Source: GCA-2684655 sp045105235 (lineage in GTDB: Bacteria; Planctomycetota; UBA1135; UBA2386). Taken from it: a stretch of DNA of 64,000 bases. The notes beneath the pieces were generated by a model. The model had not been told where the DNA came from. It ran no database searches and was given only the letters and a program-made list of their open reading frames with translations. The stretch covers positions 62,001-126,000 of the forward strand of contig JBGCDH010000024.1 of NCBI GenBank assembly GCA_045105235.1, read 5' to 3'. Positions 15,982 through 23,751 of the stretch are shown here, piece after piece (within the stretch, counting starts at the first letter, position 1; each line of letters opens with the position of its first letter). The position numbers were made by a program, and so were the translations under genes.

Positions 15982-16148
15982 CTAGTGTGGTGCATCTGGT
16001 AGACGGGGTATTATCCGGGATGCGAGGGCGTTCGTCGCAAGGCGCTGCGACGAACGCATGTTGCATACGTCCTGCCGAGGAGCAGCAACGCCGCGACGGG
16101 CGGCTTCGTGCCCGCAGAATGCCCCTGATATCAGATGCACTACACTAG
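15982..16148 (+). repeat. MITE-like dispersed repeat, copy 2 (best preserved)
   Basis: 167 bp with 17 bp terminal inverted repeats, CTAGTGTGGTGCATCTG and CAGATGCACTACACTAG, differing at one position. The interior has a perfect 12 bp stem (GCGTTCGTCGCA at 16028-16039, TGCGACGAACGC at 16046-16057, loop AGGCGC) and a second short hairpin around CGGGC...GCCCG. If the target is TA, both ends are flanked by C-TA and TA-G, as for Tc1/mariner or IS630-type elements. No coding capacity. Confidence 0.85.
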
Positions 16149-16173
16149 TGTCTACGAGATCCCACGACACTAG
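16149..16173 (-). repeat. Solo terminus of the same repeat family, abutting copy 2
   Basis: Read on the minus strand from 16173, CTAGTGTCGTG matches the first 11 bases of the repeat terminus; the next 14 bases are unlike the repeat and lead directly into the right end of copy 2. The TAG serves as stop codon of the TPR gene. It looks like the stump of an older copy that copy 2 replaced or landed beside. Confidence 0.55.
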
Positions 16174-17075
16174 CGAGCCAGCGTCGCCAGCTGCTTTTGC
16201 AAGTCCGTCGAAGCCGGGTGCCTCGCCAGTCCGCGCCGCCAGATTTGCGCTGCACGCTCGGTCTCCCCACGCTGCGCACACAGATTGCCGAGCATGTAGT
16301 AGACGCGCGCATGCTCGGACTCCGCCGGCATCGTCTCCTGCTGTGCGATCAGCTTTTCGAAGTGGCCGATGGCCTCTGGATGGCGCCCATACGTCGCCGG
16401 CCAGAACGAGAGCTTGACGGCCTTTTCGTAGCGCGCCGTCCAGTTCTGTGGATCCAGATCCAGCACGCTGCTGTAGGCATCGTCGGACTCGCGCCAGAGG
16501 CCCCCGCCCGCGTGGTTCGGGTCGGCCATCGCCGCCGCGTGGACCGCTCTCGCGAGATCGTGATGCGCCGCAACAGAGCCGGGCGCATCGTCCACGTGCG
16601 CCCGAAACACATCGAGCACTTCGTCGGTCTGCCCGCTTTCGAGGATCTGCTCCCAAACGCTCCTCGTCGATTCTCCCGACGCCAGCAGCGGCCCAAGCTG
16701 CTTCGCGAGCTCTTCCGGAGACAGCGGCCCCACCGATTTGGGCGCAGCGGTGGCAGCACGAGCATCACCTAGAGCATCCGATCCTGAGCGCTGCTCTTGC
16801 AAGGCACTCGCCACCAGTGCGCGAATCTGCTCCGGGTCCACAAGCGTCGAGCGGGCTTCGGTTCGCTCCGGCGCGGCTTCGAGATCCGCCAACCGCAGCT
16901 TGAGACCCTGCAGGTCGGCACGAAGCTCCGCGGCAAGTTCGGCGCCCGTCGCAGCAGAAACCGTTGCGGGCGGATCCGGCGGCGATTGCCGACCCGCAAC
17001 GAGAGCGAGAGCCGTCATGGCGGCGACTGCGGCGCTGAGGCCGCAAGGAAGAAGAACAGTCGACAGGTTCGGCAT
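16170..17075 (-). CDS. Membrane-anchored TPR protein
   Basis: A 301-residue protein. An N-terminal hydrophobic segment (about residues 5-28) acts as a signal anchor; a coiled-coil-like stretch rich in Leu, Ala, Glu and Arg (about 40-75) follows; the C-terminal half has TPR-type helical pairs, with D-L-D-P-Q-N-W-T-A-R-Y-E-K-A, H-F-E-K-L and V-Y-Y-M-L-G-N-L-C-A-Q-R-G-E-T-E-R-A-A-Q-I-W-R. Such proteins are scaffolds; no partner is evident. The start at 17075 has GAGGTG 6-7 nt upstream, one of the few clear ribosome sites in the window. Its stop is the TAG of a repeat terminus. Confidence 0.75.
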   Translation of the reverse strand: MPNLSTVLLPCGLSAAVAAMTALALVAGRQSPPDPPATVSAATGAELAAELRADLQGLKLRLADLEAAPERTEARSTLVDPEQIRALVASALQEQRSGSDALGDARAATAAPKSVGPLSPEELAKQLGPLLASGESTRSVWEQILESGQTDEVLDVFRAHVDDAPGSVAAHHDLARAVHAAAMADPNHAGGGLWRESDDAYSSVLDLDPQNWTARYEKAVKLSFWPATYGRHPEAIGHFEKLIAQQETMPAESEHARVYYMLGNLCAQRGETERAAQIWRRGLARHPASTDLQKQLATLAR

Positions 17076-17194
17076 CGGAACACCTCGGTAGGAGCAAGAC
17101 GTAGCCGCGGATCGCAGCTTGGAAGCGAGCACGAAGCTCGCGTGCGCAGCGCGCACCCACCACTCGCAAGCGGGGCGCTAAGGGCTCACGTTTT

Positions 17195-19777
17195 TCACAA
17201 ACCCATCGCGGCACGCAGTTCGGCCAACAAACGTGGACCGTCGCTGCGGCTGGCAGCCTTCGCTTCCGCATCACGCAGCGCCGATCGATAGAGCGACGCA
17301 AGCCCGCGGCGATCGCCCAACCCAGCCCCGAGAAGCTCCATCGCCGCAACGTAGAGGCGGTCCGACATTCGCCGATACTCTTCGGGCGCAACCGCGGACC
17401 AGCGCCGCTCAACCTCGTCGGCGCAGGCCGATCGCAGGTCGCCATCGACGCAAGCGAGGCGAACCGCGGCAAACTGCGTCCACTCCACCAGGGCTGAAGC
17501 GTCGTAGAGCTCGCTGTCTAGCTCCCTGGCCGCAATTTGCTCCATCCCTTGCTGCGCGCGGCGGGCGGCACGACCTCGGTCAACCTCCGCCAAGTGCTGA
17601 AGCTCCAGCCCCAGCTGCGTTCGCAGATCCTGCCGCCGCCGCGTCGTGGGTCCGTCCGCGTACGTTTGCAGGGCCGCATCGGCGCACTTTTGCAAATGCG
17701 GCCCGCACTCCTGACTTCGCACCGGGTCATACTTCAGCCAGGCTCCCACCCGAAAGTGCGACCAGCCCCATAGGCGGCGCCATCGCGCCGGATTCGCCGC
17801 CGGATCCGCACGGCCACGCTCGGCAACGGCAAGGGCGGCTTCGGCATCGGCAAGGCCGCTGCGCGACGCTCCTGCAGCGATGGAGCTTGCGAAAAGTTGG
17901 CCACTCTCCGGATGGCTGTAGCGGAAGTCACAGCGCGTCCAGTAGGCAGCCACCAGGTCTGCCTCGACCGACAGGTCCCCAGCATCGCTCTCGGCACAGC
18001 GCGCGTGCGCGAGGGACACCAGCTCATCCGCCGCGGCCGCCCCCAATCGAACCTTGCCCGTCTTGCGGCAGCTGTGCACGTAGTCCACCAGCGAACCAGC
18101 CAGCAACCTGCGGGCTTCCGGCCCGGCACGCAATGCTGCATGCCTTCGCGCCAGGTCCACAGCTTGCACAAACGCCTCATGGCCAACCGTCGCATCTTCG
18201 GGCGCCGCAAACCACTCGCTGCCGTGCAGATCGCCAACGCGTCGATAGGCGGCGATCAACGTTTTTCGGCTGGCGGCGTCGTCCACCAGCGTGCCGCGCA
18301 GTTCCTCGAGCTTGGCGAACGCTTCTTTCACGGCCAGCCGCCGTTGGTCGAGCCCTACGGTCCGCTGAACCTTCTCGGCCGATTGCCGGATCAGCTCCGC
18401 AGTCATCGTCTCCGCCACGAGAGCGAGCCGATCTCTGACGTCATTCAGGTCGACCTTCGCGGTTCTCAAACGAGCTGCTCGCTCCTGCGACTGGGCTTCG
18501 GCCGCGCGGTAGTCCGCGACGGCAGCGTCCGCTTTGACGTAGAGGACGACAATGGCAATCAGGCCAGCGGCGAAGACTGCGAAGGCCGCCGCAACCCCAG
18601 CACACAGAGCCGTGCGACGGCGCGCAAACAGCACCAAGCGGTGGCCAAGAGAAGAACGGCGCGCGACAACGGGCTCACACGCAAGGTAGCGGCGAAGATC
18701 GTCGCGCAGTTCGTCGACGCCGTCATAGCGCTGATCTGGATCCGGCTGCAGGCTACGCGCCACAATCGCCGCGAGGTCGTCCGGCAATCCGGCGACCGCC
18801 GCGCGGACATCGGCCGCTGTCGACGAGCGGATCCGTGACAGAGCCTGCAGCATGGACTCGTCGCCGTGCAGCAACGGATGCCCGCCGCTACGCAGCAGCT
18901 CGAACAGCATGACGCCAAGAGCGTAGACATCGCTGCGCACGTCCCCGCCGGCGATCCGCCCCTCCGCTTGCTGGGGACTCATGTAGAGCACCGTGCCGAT
19001 CAGTTCCCCGTCGCACTGCCGCGTCAGCTCTGCGCGCGACCCAGACAGCAGCCTGGCAATGCCGAAGGCGATGACCTTGACGTCGACTTGGTCGTGCGCG
19101 CGCTGCCTCGGGGCACCGGACACGACGACGTTTGCCGGCTTTAGATCCCGGTGAAGAAAGCCGCATCGGTGAGCGTGATGGACCGCATCGCAAACGCGCA
19201 CGAACAGCGCCAACCGCGCGCCGGTCGGCAGGGAGGCCGACTCGCAGTAGGTGGATATGGGCAGCGGCTGCGGCACCAGTTCCATCGCGATCCAGGACAG
19301 ACACTGGCCATCGATCGACTCCTCACCAGCACCGAAGATGCTGGCAATCGACGGATGGTCCAGCTCTGCCAGCGCCTGCGCTTCGGCGGCGAACCGACGA
19401 GCCGCCGCATCCCCCACGCGCGACCAGCGCAGCACCTTGAGCGCAACCCGGCGGCGCGGAGTGGCCTGCTCGGCCTCGTAGACTTCCGCCATGCTGCCCG
19501 CCCCGAGCGTGCTCAAGACCTGGAAGCCACCGAGCACGCTCCCGACGAGATCGAGTGGCTCCGAGCGCGCCGCATCCGCCGACCAGTCCGGCGGCAGCTC
19601 GGGCGCCGAGTCCAGCAGGGCATGTTCGCGAGCGTCAGCATCCAGCAGTTCTTGCAGCTCACGGTGCAGCTCCGGCTCCGCTCGACCAAGCTGCTCCAGG
19701 TAGGCGGCGCGCTCGGCGTCGCCCATAGCCTGCACGCGGTCGAAGGACGCCGCCAACCGTTCAAGATCGACACTCAT
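17195..19777 (-). CDS. Receptor-like Ser/Thr protein kinase homologue with DFG changed to AFG
   Basis: An 860-residue protein from the ATG at 19777. The Hanks-type kinase domain (about 82-365) has the glycine loop G-A-G-S-M-A-E-V (92-99), the lysine of V-A-L-K (K114), H-R-D-L-K-P-A-N (H209, D211, N216) and an activation segment with M-S-P-Q-Q-A-E-G. The metal-binding D-F-G is A-F-G: Ala237, codon GCC at 19067-19069, one base from GAC. This residue is needed to position Mg-ATP in known kinases, so the protein is probably a pseudokinase or severely impaired. One TM helix (about 391-414) separates it from a roughly 440-residue extracytoplasmic region with a coiled coil and TPR-like helices. It follows an ECF sigma factor gene by 31 nt, a standard planctomycete pairing, so it likely regulates that sigma factor or shares its regulon. 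Confidence 0.85.
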   Translation of the reverse strand: MSVDLERLAASFDRVQAMGDAERAAYLEQLGRAEPELHRELQELLDADAREHALLDSAPELPPDWSADAARSEPLDLVGSVLGGFQVLSTLGAGSMAEVYEAEQATPRRRVALKVLRWSRVGDAAARRFAAEAQALAELDHPSIASIFGAGEESIDGQCLSWIAMELVPQPLPISTYCESASLPTGARLALFVRVCDAVHHAHRCGFLHRDLKPANVVVSGAPRQRAHDQVDVKVIAFGIARLLSGSRAELTRQCDGELIGTVLYMSPQQAEGRIAGGDVRSDVYALGVMLFELLRSGGHPLLHGDESMLQALSRIRSSTAADVRAAVAGLPDDLAAIVARSLQPDPDQRYDGVDELRDDLRRYLACEPVVARRSSLGHRLVLFARRRTALCAGVAAAFAVFAAGLIAIVVLYVKADAAVADYRAAEAQSQERAARLRTAKVDLNDVRDRLALVAETMTAELIRQSAEKVQRTVGLDQRRLAVKEAFAKLEELRGTLVDDAASRKTLIAAYRRVGDLHGSEWFAAPEDATVGHEAFVQAVDLARRHAALRAGPEARRLLAGSLVDYVHSCRKTGKVRLGAAAADELVSLAHARCAESDAGDLSVEADLVAAYWTRCDFRYSHPESGQLFASSIAAGASRSGLADAEAALAVAERGRADPAANPARWRRLWGWSHFRVGAWLKYDPVRSQECGPHLQKCADAALQTYADGPTTRRRQDLRTQLGLELQHLAEVDRGRAARRAQQGMEQIAARELDSELYDASALVEWTQFAAVRLACVDGDLRSACADEVERRWSAVAPEEYRRMSDRLYVAAMELLGAGLGDRRGLASLYRSALRDAEAKAASRSDGPRLLAELRAAMGL

Positions 19778-19808
19778 GCCTAGGACTCGTCGGAGTGGCG
19801 CAGGCAGC

Positions 19809-20498
19809 TCACGCTTTCTCGCGATTTTCTGGGCTGCGAGTTTCGGGGCTACGATCTTCGGTCGCGTCGCCGTCGCCATCGCCATCGCCATCGCCGTCGC
19901 GATCCATGGCCCGCAAAAGCCAAGCCCGGGCAAAGCCCCAGTCGCGCTTGACCGTTGCCACCGAAACATCAAGAGCCTTGGCCGTCTGCGCCACGCTCAT
20001 GCCGCCGAAGAAGCGCAGCTGCACGACCTGCGCACGCCGGGTGTCCTGCTGATCCAAAGCGGTCAGCGCCCGGTCGAGACGAAGCATGGCTCCCGGGTCA
20101 TCGACAGGCATGCCGGCTTTGTCGCCACCGCCGAGTTCGTGAACATCCACATCGCTACGCCCGCCCGCATCGCGCTTCACGGCACCGCGTCGGCGTGCGT
20201 GGTCGACGAGAATCCATCGCATCGCCTGCGCGGCCAAGGCCCGAAAATGCTCCTCATCGCGAACTTCGAGGTGCTGAGAAACGCGGTCGGCGGCGGGGCC
20301 GGGATCAGGGTCGCGGTCGGCGAGGTCTGCATCGGAATCTGGCCGCGCACCGCGGCCCAGCAGGCGAAGCCACGCCTCGTGGACCAGGGCCGTCGCCTGC
20401 AGCGTCTGCCCCACGGGCAACCCGGCAAGACGCTGCTGCGCGATACCGCGCAGCTCGTCGTAGACGCGCACAAACGCCTGATTCGGATCGGCAGCCAT
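19809..20498 (-). CDS. ECF sigma factor (planctomycete kinase-linked type)
   Basis: 229 residues from the ATG at 20498. Region 2 begins V-Y-D-E-L-R-G-I-A-Q-Q-R-L and includes G-Q-T-L-Q-A-T-A-L-V-H-E-A-W-L-R-L-L-G, the signature of the TIGR02999-type ECF group; region 4 reads L-R-F-F-G-G-M-S-V-A-Q-T-A-K-A-L-D-V-S then A-T-V-K-R-D-W. The C-terminus ends in an acidic D-G repeat and charged tail not found in the family core. It precedes the kinase-like gene by 31 nt. A TATCTT box 6 nt before the ATG supports this start over the in-frame upstream one at 20564, and suggests a leaderless transcript. Confidence 0.88.
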   Translation of the reverse strand: MAADPNQAFVRVYDELRGIAQQRLAGLPVGQTLQATALVHEAWLRLLGRGARPDSDADLADRDPDPGPAADRVSQHLEVRDEEHFRALAAQAMRWILVDHARRRGAVKRDAGGRSDVDVHELGGGDKAGMPVDDPGAMLRLDRALTALDQQDTRRAQVVQLRFFGGMSVAQTAKALDVSVATVKRDWGFARAWLLRAMDRDGDGDGDGDGDATEDRSPETRSPENREKA

Positions 20499-20504
20499 CG
20501 TTGC

Positions 20505-20510
20505 AAGATA
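20505..20510 (-). promoter_or_regulatory. Probable -10 box of a leaderless promoter (ECF sigma gene)
   Basis: TATCTT on the minus strand, 6 nt upstream of the ATG at 20498. The divergent waaG start is 64 nt away, so both promoters lie within this gap; waaG has TATAGT 10 nt before its ATG. Confidence 0.5.
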
Positions 20511-20562
20511 GCCAAACACGAACGACGCGCACGAGTCGCCGCTCGCTATAGTGGGATTCGGC

Positions 20563-21762
20563 ATGCGCGTCGTCCTGGCACTGTTTCGCTATTTTCCGCA
20601 TGGCGGCATGCAGCGCGACGCGATGGCGACCGCCGCGCTCCTGCAGGAGCGCGGTCACGACGTGCGCATGGTTTGCCACACCTTTGCAGGGCCCGGCACT
20701 GCTCCGCAAACGGGCACTGGTCCTCAAACCGGCACTGGTCCGCAAACCGGCAGCGACCGCGTGCCGATCGATGTGCTCAGGGCCGGCGGCCGCACCAACC
20801 ACGGGCGCGCGGCTCGCTTTGACCGGCTGCTTGCGGAGTATCGCGCCCGCCAGCAACCCGACGTCGTCGTCGGCTTCGACAAGCTGTCCGGGCTCGATTT
20901 CTATTTTGCCGCCGATCCCTGCTTCGTCGATCGCACGCGGAACCGGCCCTTCGCCTACCGCTGGACGCCGCGCTACCGCACCTTTCGCGCCCTCGAAGGC
21001 GCGGTCTTCGCCCGCACGTCGACAACCCGCATCTTGCTGCTGGCGAACGCGACGGCAGCGGCCTATCGCGATGCGTGGCAGACGCCGGCCGATCGCTTCG
21101 TGCTGCTCGGGCCGGGCGTCGCGCGCGATCGCTGCCGCAACGATCGCGCAGCGGCGCTGCGCGCGGCCGGGCGACGCGAGCTCAAGCTTGGCGACGAACA
21201 CCGCTGCCTGCTGATGCTCGCGGCCAACCCACACCTGAAGGGACTCGATCGCGCGCTGGCCGCCGTCCGCGAATTGCCCGAGGCAGAACGCGGGCGATGC
21301 CGGCTGGTCGCAGTAGGCGCAGGTCACAGCGACGACATGGCCGCGCTCGCCCAACGCGCCGGGCTCGGCGACCAGCTGATGCAGCTACCGGGCCGCGACG
21401 AGGTTCCACAGCTGCTGCAGGCCGCGGATCTGCTGGTCCACCCGGCGCGCCGCGACACCACCGGCACGGTGCTGCTCGAAGCCCTCGTGGCTGGTCTGCC
21501 CATCGTGTGCAGCGACGCCTGTGGCTACGCCGAACACGTGCGCGCGGCCGACGTCGGCGAAGTGCTGGCGCAGCCCGCAAACGCAAGGGCCTTCGCCGCC
21601 GCCATCCGCCGCCAGCTGCAGCGCCCGCGCGAACAAGTTGTCCAGCGCGCGGCGAGCTACGGACGCGCACACGACCTTCACTCCATGCACGAACAGCTGG
21701 TCGAGCAGATCACGGCAGCGCGCCCGCCCCGTTCGTGTCGTGCAGCCGGTAGACGGGGATGA
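20563..21762 (+). CDS. waaG: LPS core glycosyltransferase WaaG-like (GT4), extended into a repeat
   Basis: A 399-residue GT-B glycosyltransferase. Hallmarks shared with E. coli WaaG (which adds the first core glucose to heptose II at the cytoplasmic membrane) are F-R-Y-F-P-H-G-G-M-Q-R-D at the N-terminus, T-N-H-G-R, V-V-G-F-D-K-L-S-G-L-D-F-Y-F-A-A-D, R-Y-R-T-F, and the donor-site L-L-E-A-L-V-A-G-L-P-I-V...C-G-Y-A-E-H. A G-T-x-P-Q-T triple repeat (18 bp units) is inserted near residues 45-62. The last nine residues (S-C-R-A-A-G-R-R-G) are encoded by a dispersed repeat: TCG at 21733-21735 sits where the repeat terminus has TAG, so the ancestral stop was probably lost by one substitution. No other LPS core gene is nearby. 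The acceptor may differ from E. coli. Confidence 0.85.
   Translation: MRVVLALFRYFPHGGMQRDAMATAALLQERGHDVRMVCHTFAGPGTAPQTGTGPQTGTGPQTGSDRVPIDVLRAGGRTNHGRAARFDRLLAEYRARQQPDVVVGFDKLSGLDFYFAADPCFVDRTRNRPFAYRWTPRYRTFRALEGAVFARTSTTRILLLANATAAAYRDAWQTPADRFVLLGPGVARDRCRNDRAAALRAAGRRELKLGDEHRCLLMLAANPHLKGLDRALAAVRELPEAERGRCRLVAVGAGHSDDMAALAQRAGLGDQLMQLPGRDEVPQLLQAADLLVHPARRDTTGTVLLEALVAGLPIVCSDACGYAEHVRAADVGEVLAQPANARAFAAAIRRQLQRPREQVVQRAASYGRAHDLHSMHEQLVEQITAARPPRSCRAAGRRG
20696..20749 (+). repeat. Three 18 bp tandem units inside waaG
   Basis: Units of the form GCACTGGTCCGCAAACCG, in frame, encoding G-T-G-P-Q-T repeats in a loop between two strands of the N-terminal Rossmann domain. Confidence 0.85.
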
Positions 21763-21840
21763 TCCGGGCTGCGAAGGCGTTCATCGCAAGGCGCTGCGAC
21801 GAATAGGCAGAAGCCGCGCAAACGGCCCCTGCCAGGAACA
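21732..21840 (+). repeat. MITE-like dispersed repeat, truncated copy 4
   Basis: The left part is clear: TTCGTGTCGTGCAGCCGGTAGACGGGG aligns with the left terminus and adjacent core of copies 1-3 (split here into words TTCGTGTCGTGCAG and GGTAGACGGGG), followed by ATGATCCGGGCTGCGAAGGC and the hairpin GCGTTCATCGCAAGGCGCTGCGACGAA. After about 21812 the similarity fades and no right terminus is found, so the right boundary is approximate. The hairpin arm carries one change from the consensus. Confidence 0.7.
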
Positions 21841-21874
21841 CCCTCCCTTGCCTACCACCGCAACGCTCGCTTGC

Positions 21875-21880
21875 TATCCT
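21875..21880 (+). promoter_or_regulatory. Probable -10 box of a leaderless promoter (sulfite dehydrogenase-like gene)
   Basis: TATCCT, 6 nt upstream of the ATG at 21887; no Shine-Dalgarno sequence. Confidence 0.5.
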
Positions 21881-21886
21881 GCAGCG

Positions 21887-23134
21887 ATGAGCGACCCCCA
21901 AGCCGAACGCACGACCCGACGCGGCTTCTTGCGAAACTCGAGCCAGGCGGCCGTCGCTGCTGTCGTCGGCGCTCCCGTCGTCTTTGGCGCGCACCTGCCG
22001 GCGGGCATGCAGCCGATTGGCCTGCCGCAAGACCCGGTAGCGCTTCCGGGCAAGCAGGGCCTACGCGTTCTCAACGATCGACCGATCAACGCCGAAACGC
22101 CGGCGCACCTGCTCGACGACGACGTCACCCCCGCGGCCAGGCTGTTTGTCCGCAACAACGGGCTGCCGCCGCCGCGCGAGACGATCGCCCCCGCAACTTG
22201 GACGCTCGAAATCGGCGGCGAGTCGATTGAGACTCCCCGCACCTTCACCCTGGCCGAACTGCGCGAACAGTTCACTTCGCACACCTACCAGCTGACGATC
22301 GAGTGCGCCGGCAACGGCCGGTCCGAGTTTTCGCCGCCGGCAACCGGCAACCAGTGGAGCACCGGCGCCGTCGGCTGCCCACGCTGGACGGGCGTGCGCC
22401 TGCGTGACGTGCTCGAGTCGTGCGGCATTCGCAGCAACGCGGTCTACATCGGCTACTACGGCAAGGACCGCCACCTGTCGGGCGACGACAGCAAGCAGCC
22501 GATCTCACGCGGTGTCCCGATGGCGAAGGCGCTCGAAGACGAGACGCTGCTGGCGTTCGCCATGAACGGCGAGGAGTTGCCGTGGCTCAACGGCCACCCG
22601 CTGCGGCTGGTCTGCGGTGGCTGGCCGGCATCGACGTGCGGGAAATGGCTGCGCAAGATCGTGGTGCGCGACCGCGTGCACGACGGCACCAAGATGACCG
22701 GCAAGGCCTACCGCGTGCCCAAGCGGCCGGTGGCTCCCGGCAGCAAGGTGCCAGATGAGGACATGCGCATCATCGAGGCGATGCCAGTCAAATCGCTCGT
22801 GACCTTTCCGAAGAGCGGCACCGTGCTGCCAACGGGCGAGTTGAGCGAAGTGCGCGGACATGCCTGGGTCGGCGACGGTGCGATTGCGGCCGTGCACGTC
22901 TCGATCGACTTCGGCGCAACCTGGCAGCCAGCCGTTGTCGACGCGCCGCCCAACCGGCTGGCCTGGCAGCGCTTTCGCACCAACATCCAATTGCCGCAGG
23001 ACGGCTACTTCGAAGTCTGGGCACGCGCGACGGACCAGCAGGGCCGCGCGCAGCCCATGGTCGTGCCCGGCTGGAATCCCAAGGGCTACCTCAACAACGC
23101 GTGCCACCGGATCGCGGTGCTGGCGAAGTCATGA
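21887..23134 (+). CDS. Sulfite oxidase/dehydrogenase-like molybdopterin enzyme, Tat-exported
   Basis: A 415-residue protein with a twin-arginine signal (T-R-R-G-F-L-R, residues 10-16, then a hydrophobic stretch). The Mo-binding domain has the ligand cysteine in I-E-C-A-G-N-G-R (C140), with following W-x-T-G-A-V-G and the G-Y-Y-G-K-D segment; the dimerisation domain (from about residue 290) shows V-R-G-H-A-W-V-G-D-G-A-I-A-A-V-H-V-S-I-D-F-G. It is closest in organisation to SorA/SoxC proteins that oxidise sulfite to sulfate in the periplasm. The next gene, overlapping by 4 nt, encodes a c-type cytochrome, as in SorAB. There are no other sox genes nearby, so a detoxifying or stand-alone role is likelier than a full Sox system (inference). 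Confidence 0.88.
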   Translation: MSDPQAERTTRRGFLRNSSQAAVAAVVGAPVVFGAHLPAGMQPIGLPQDPVALPGKQGLRVLNDRPINAETPAHLLDDDVTPAARLFVRNNGLPPPRETIAPATWTLEIGGESIETPRTFTLAELREQFTSHTYQLTIECAGNGRSEFSPPATGNQWSTGAVGCPRWTGVRLRDVLESCGIRSNAVYIGYYGKDRHLSGDDSKQPISRGVPMAKALEDETLLAFAMNGEELPWLNGHPLRLVCGGWPASTCGKWLRKIVVRDRVHDGTKMTGKAYRVPKRPVAPGSKVPDEDMRIIEAMPVKSLVTFPKSGTVLPTGELSEVRGHAWVGDGAIAAVHVSIDFGATWQPAVVDAPPNRLAWQRFRTNIQLPQDGYFEVWARATDQQGRAQPMVVPGWNPKGYLNNACHRIAVLAKS

Positions 23135-23652
23135 GGCTCTCTCAAAAGGTCCGGTCACGGCCGGCGGCCGGCTGCATGTTGGCCGCGGCGCTCGCCGCCT
23201 CATCGTGCAGCGACGAGACGTCTCGCAGCAGCGCCATCACCGGCCACACGCCCAGCGCCAGAACGAGCAGCGCCAGCACGAGCAGAAGCGGCACGAGCAG
23301 CAGCCCGGAGTCGATCCACAACACCGCCGTTGCCCACAAGCTCATCGAGGCCCCCGGCTTTGAGCTGGTGATGCAAAACTGCGTCACGTGCCACGGCCCG
23401 AGCCAGTTCTTGCAGCAACGCGGCGACCGCGAAACGTGGCTGGGGCTGATCCGCTGGATGCAGCAAGACCACGGCATGGCCAAGCTCACGGCAGTGGTTG
23501 AGGACCGCATCGTCGACTACCTGGCCAGCCACTACGGGCCCGAAGACAGCGGCAGGCGCCCGCCGCTGCGCCCAGAGCTTATGCCGCCCAATCCCTATGC
23601 AGGCACGGCTAGCAGCCCCATCCGCAGCGGCCGTCCTGCCGGCAAAGACTGA
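23131..23652 (+). CDS. Lipoprotein c-type cytochrome, SorB-like partner
   Basis: A 173-residue protein whose ATG overlaps the preceding stop (ATGA). A lipobox-like A-S-S-C (about residues 23-26) predicts lipidation. A Ser/Thr-rich linker with S-S-A-S-T-S-R-S-type repeats (about 30-60) precedes a single haem-binding C-V-T-C-H (C84, C87, H88). A Met in L-I-R-W-M-Q-Q or nearby could be the sixth ligand. It would take electrons from the molybdoenzyme encoded just upstream. The low-complexity linker is unusual for SorB. Confidence 0.8.
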   Translation: MRLSQKVRSRPAAGCMLAAALAASSCSDETSRSSAITGHTPSARTSSASTSRSGTSSSPESIHNTAVAHKLIEAPGFELVMQNCVTCHGPSQFLQQRGDRETWLGLIRWMQQDHGMAKLTAVVEDRIVDYLASHYGPEDSGRRPPLRPELMPPNPYAGTASSPIRSGRPAGKD

Positions 23653-23672
23653 CGAGGCCGACCCGCCCCGAG

Positions 23673-23689
23673 CGGCGTTGCGAACGCCG
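23673..23689 (+). terminator. Hairpin after the cytochrome gene
   Basis: CGGCGTT-GCG-AACGCCG forms a perfect 7 bp stem with a 3 nt loop, 21 nt after the stop codon. No T-run follows. It separates the redox pair from the lpxR-like gene on the same strand. Confidence 0.5.
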
Positions 23690-23751
23690 ACGGAGTGGCG
23701 GGGCCAGAGTTGCGAGCAACGGCCCGCGACAGGTAGCGTGCACGGGACGCT

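Noticed and set aside
16028..16057. Perfect 12 bp hairpin in repeat copy 2 considered as a stand-alone terminator or small RNA
   Set aside because: It is part of the repeat in every copy, lacks a T-run, and is better described as an element feature; transcription is not shown.
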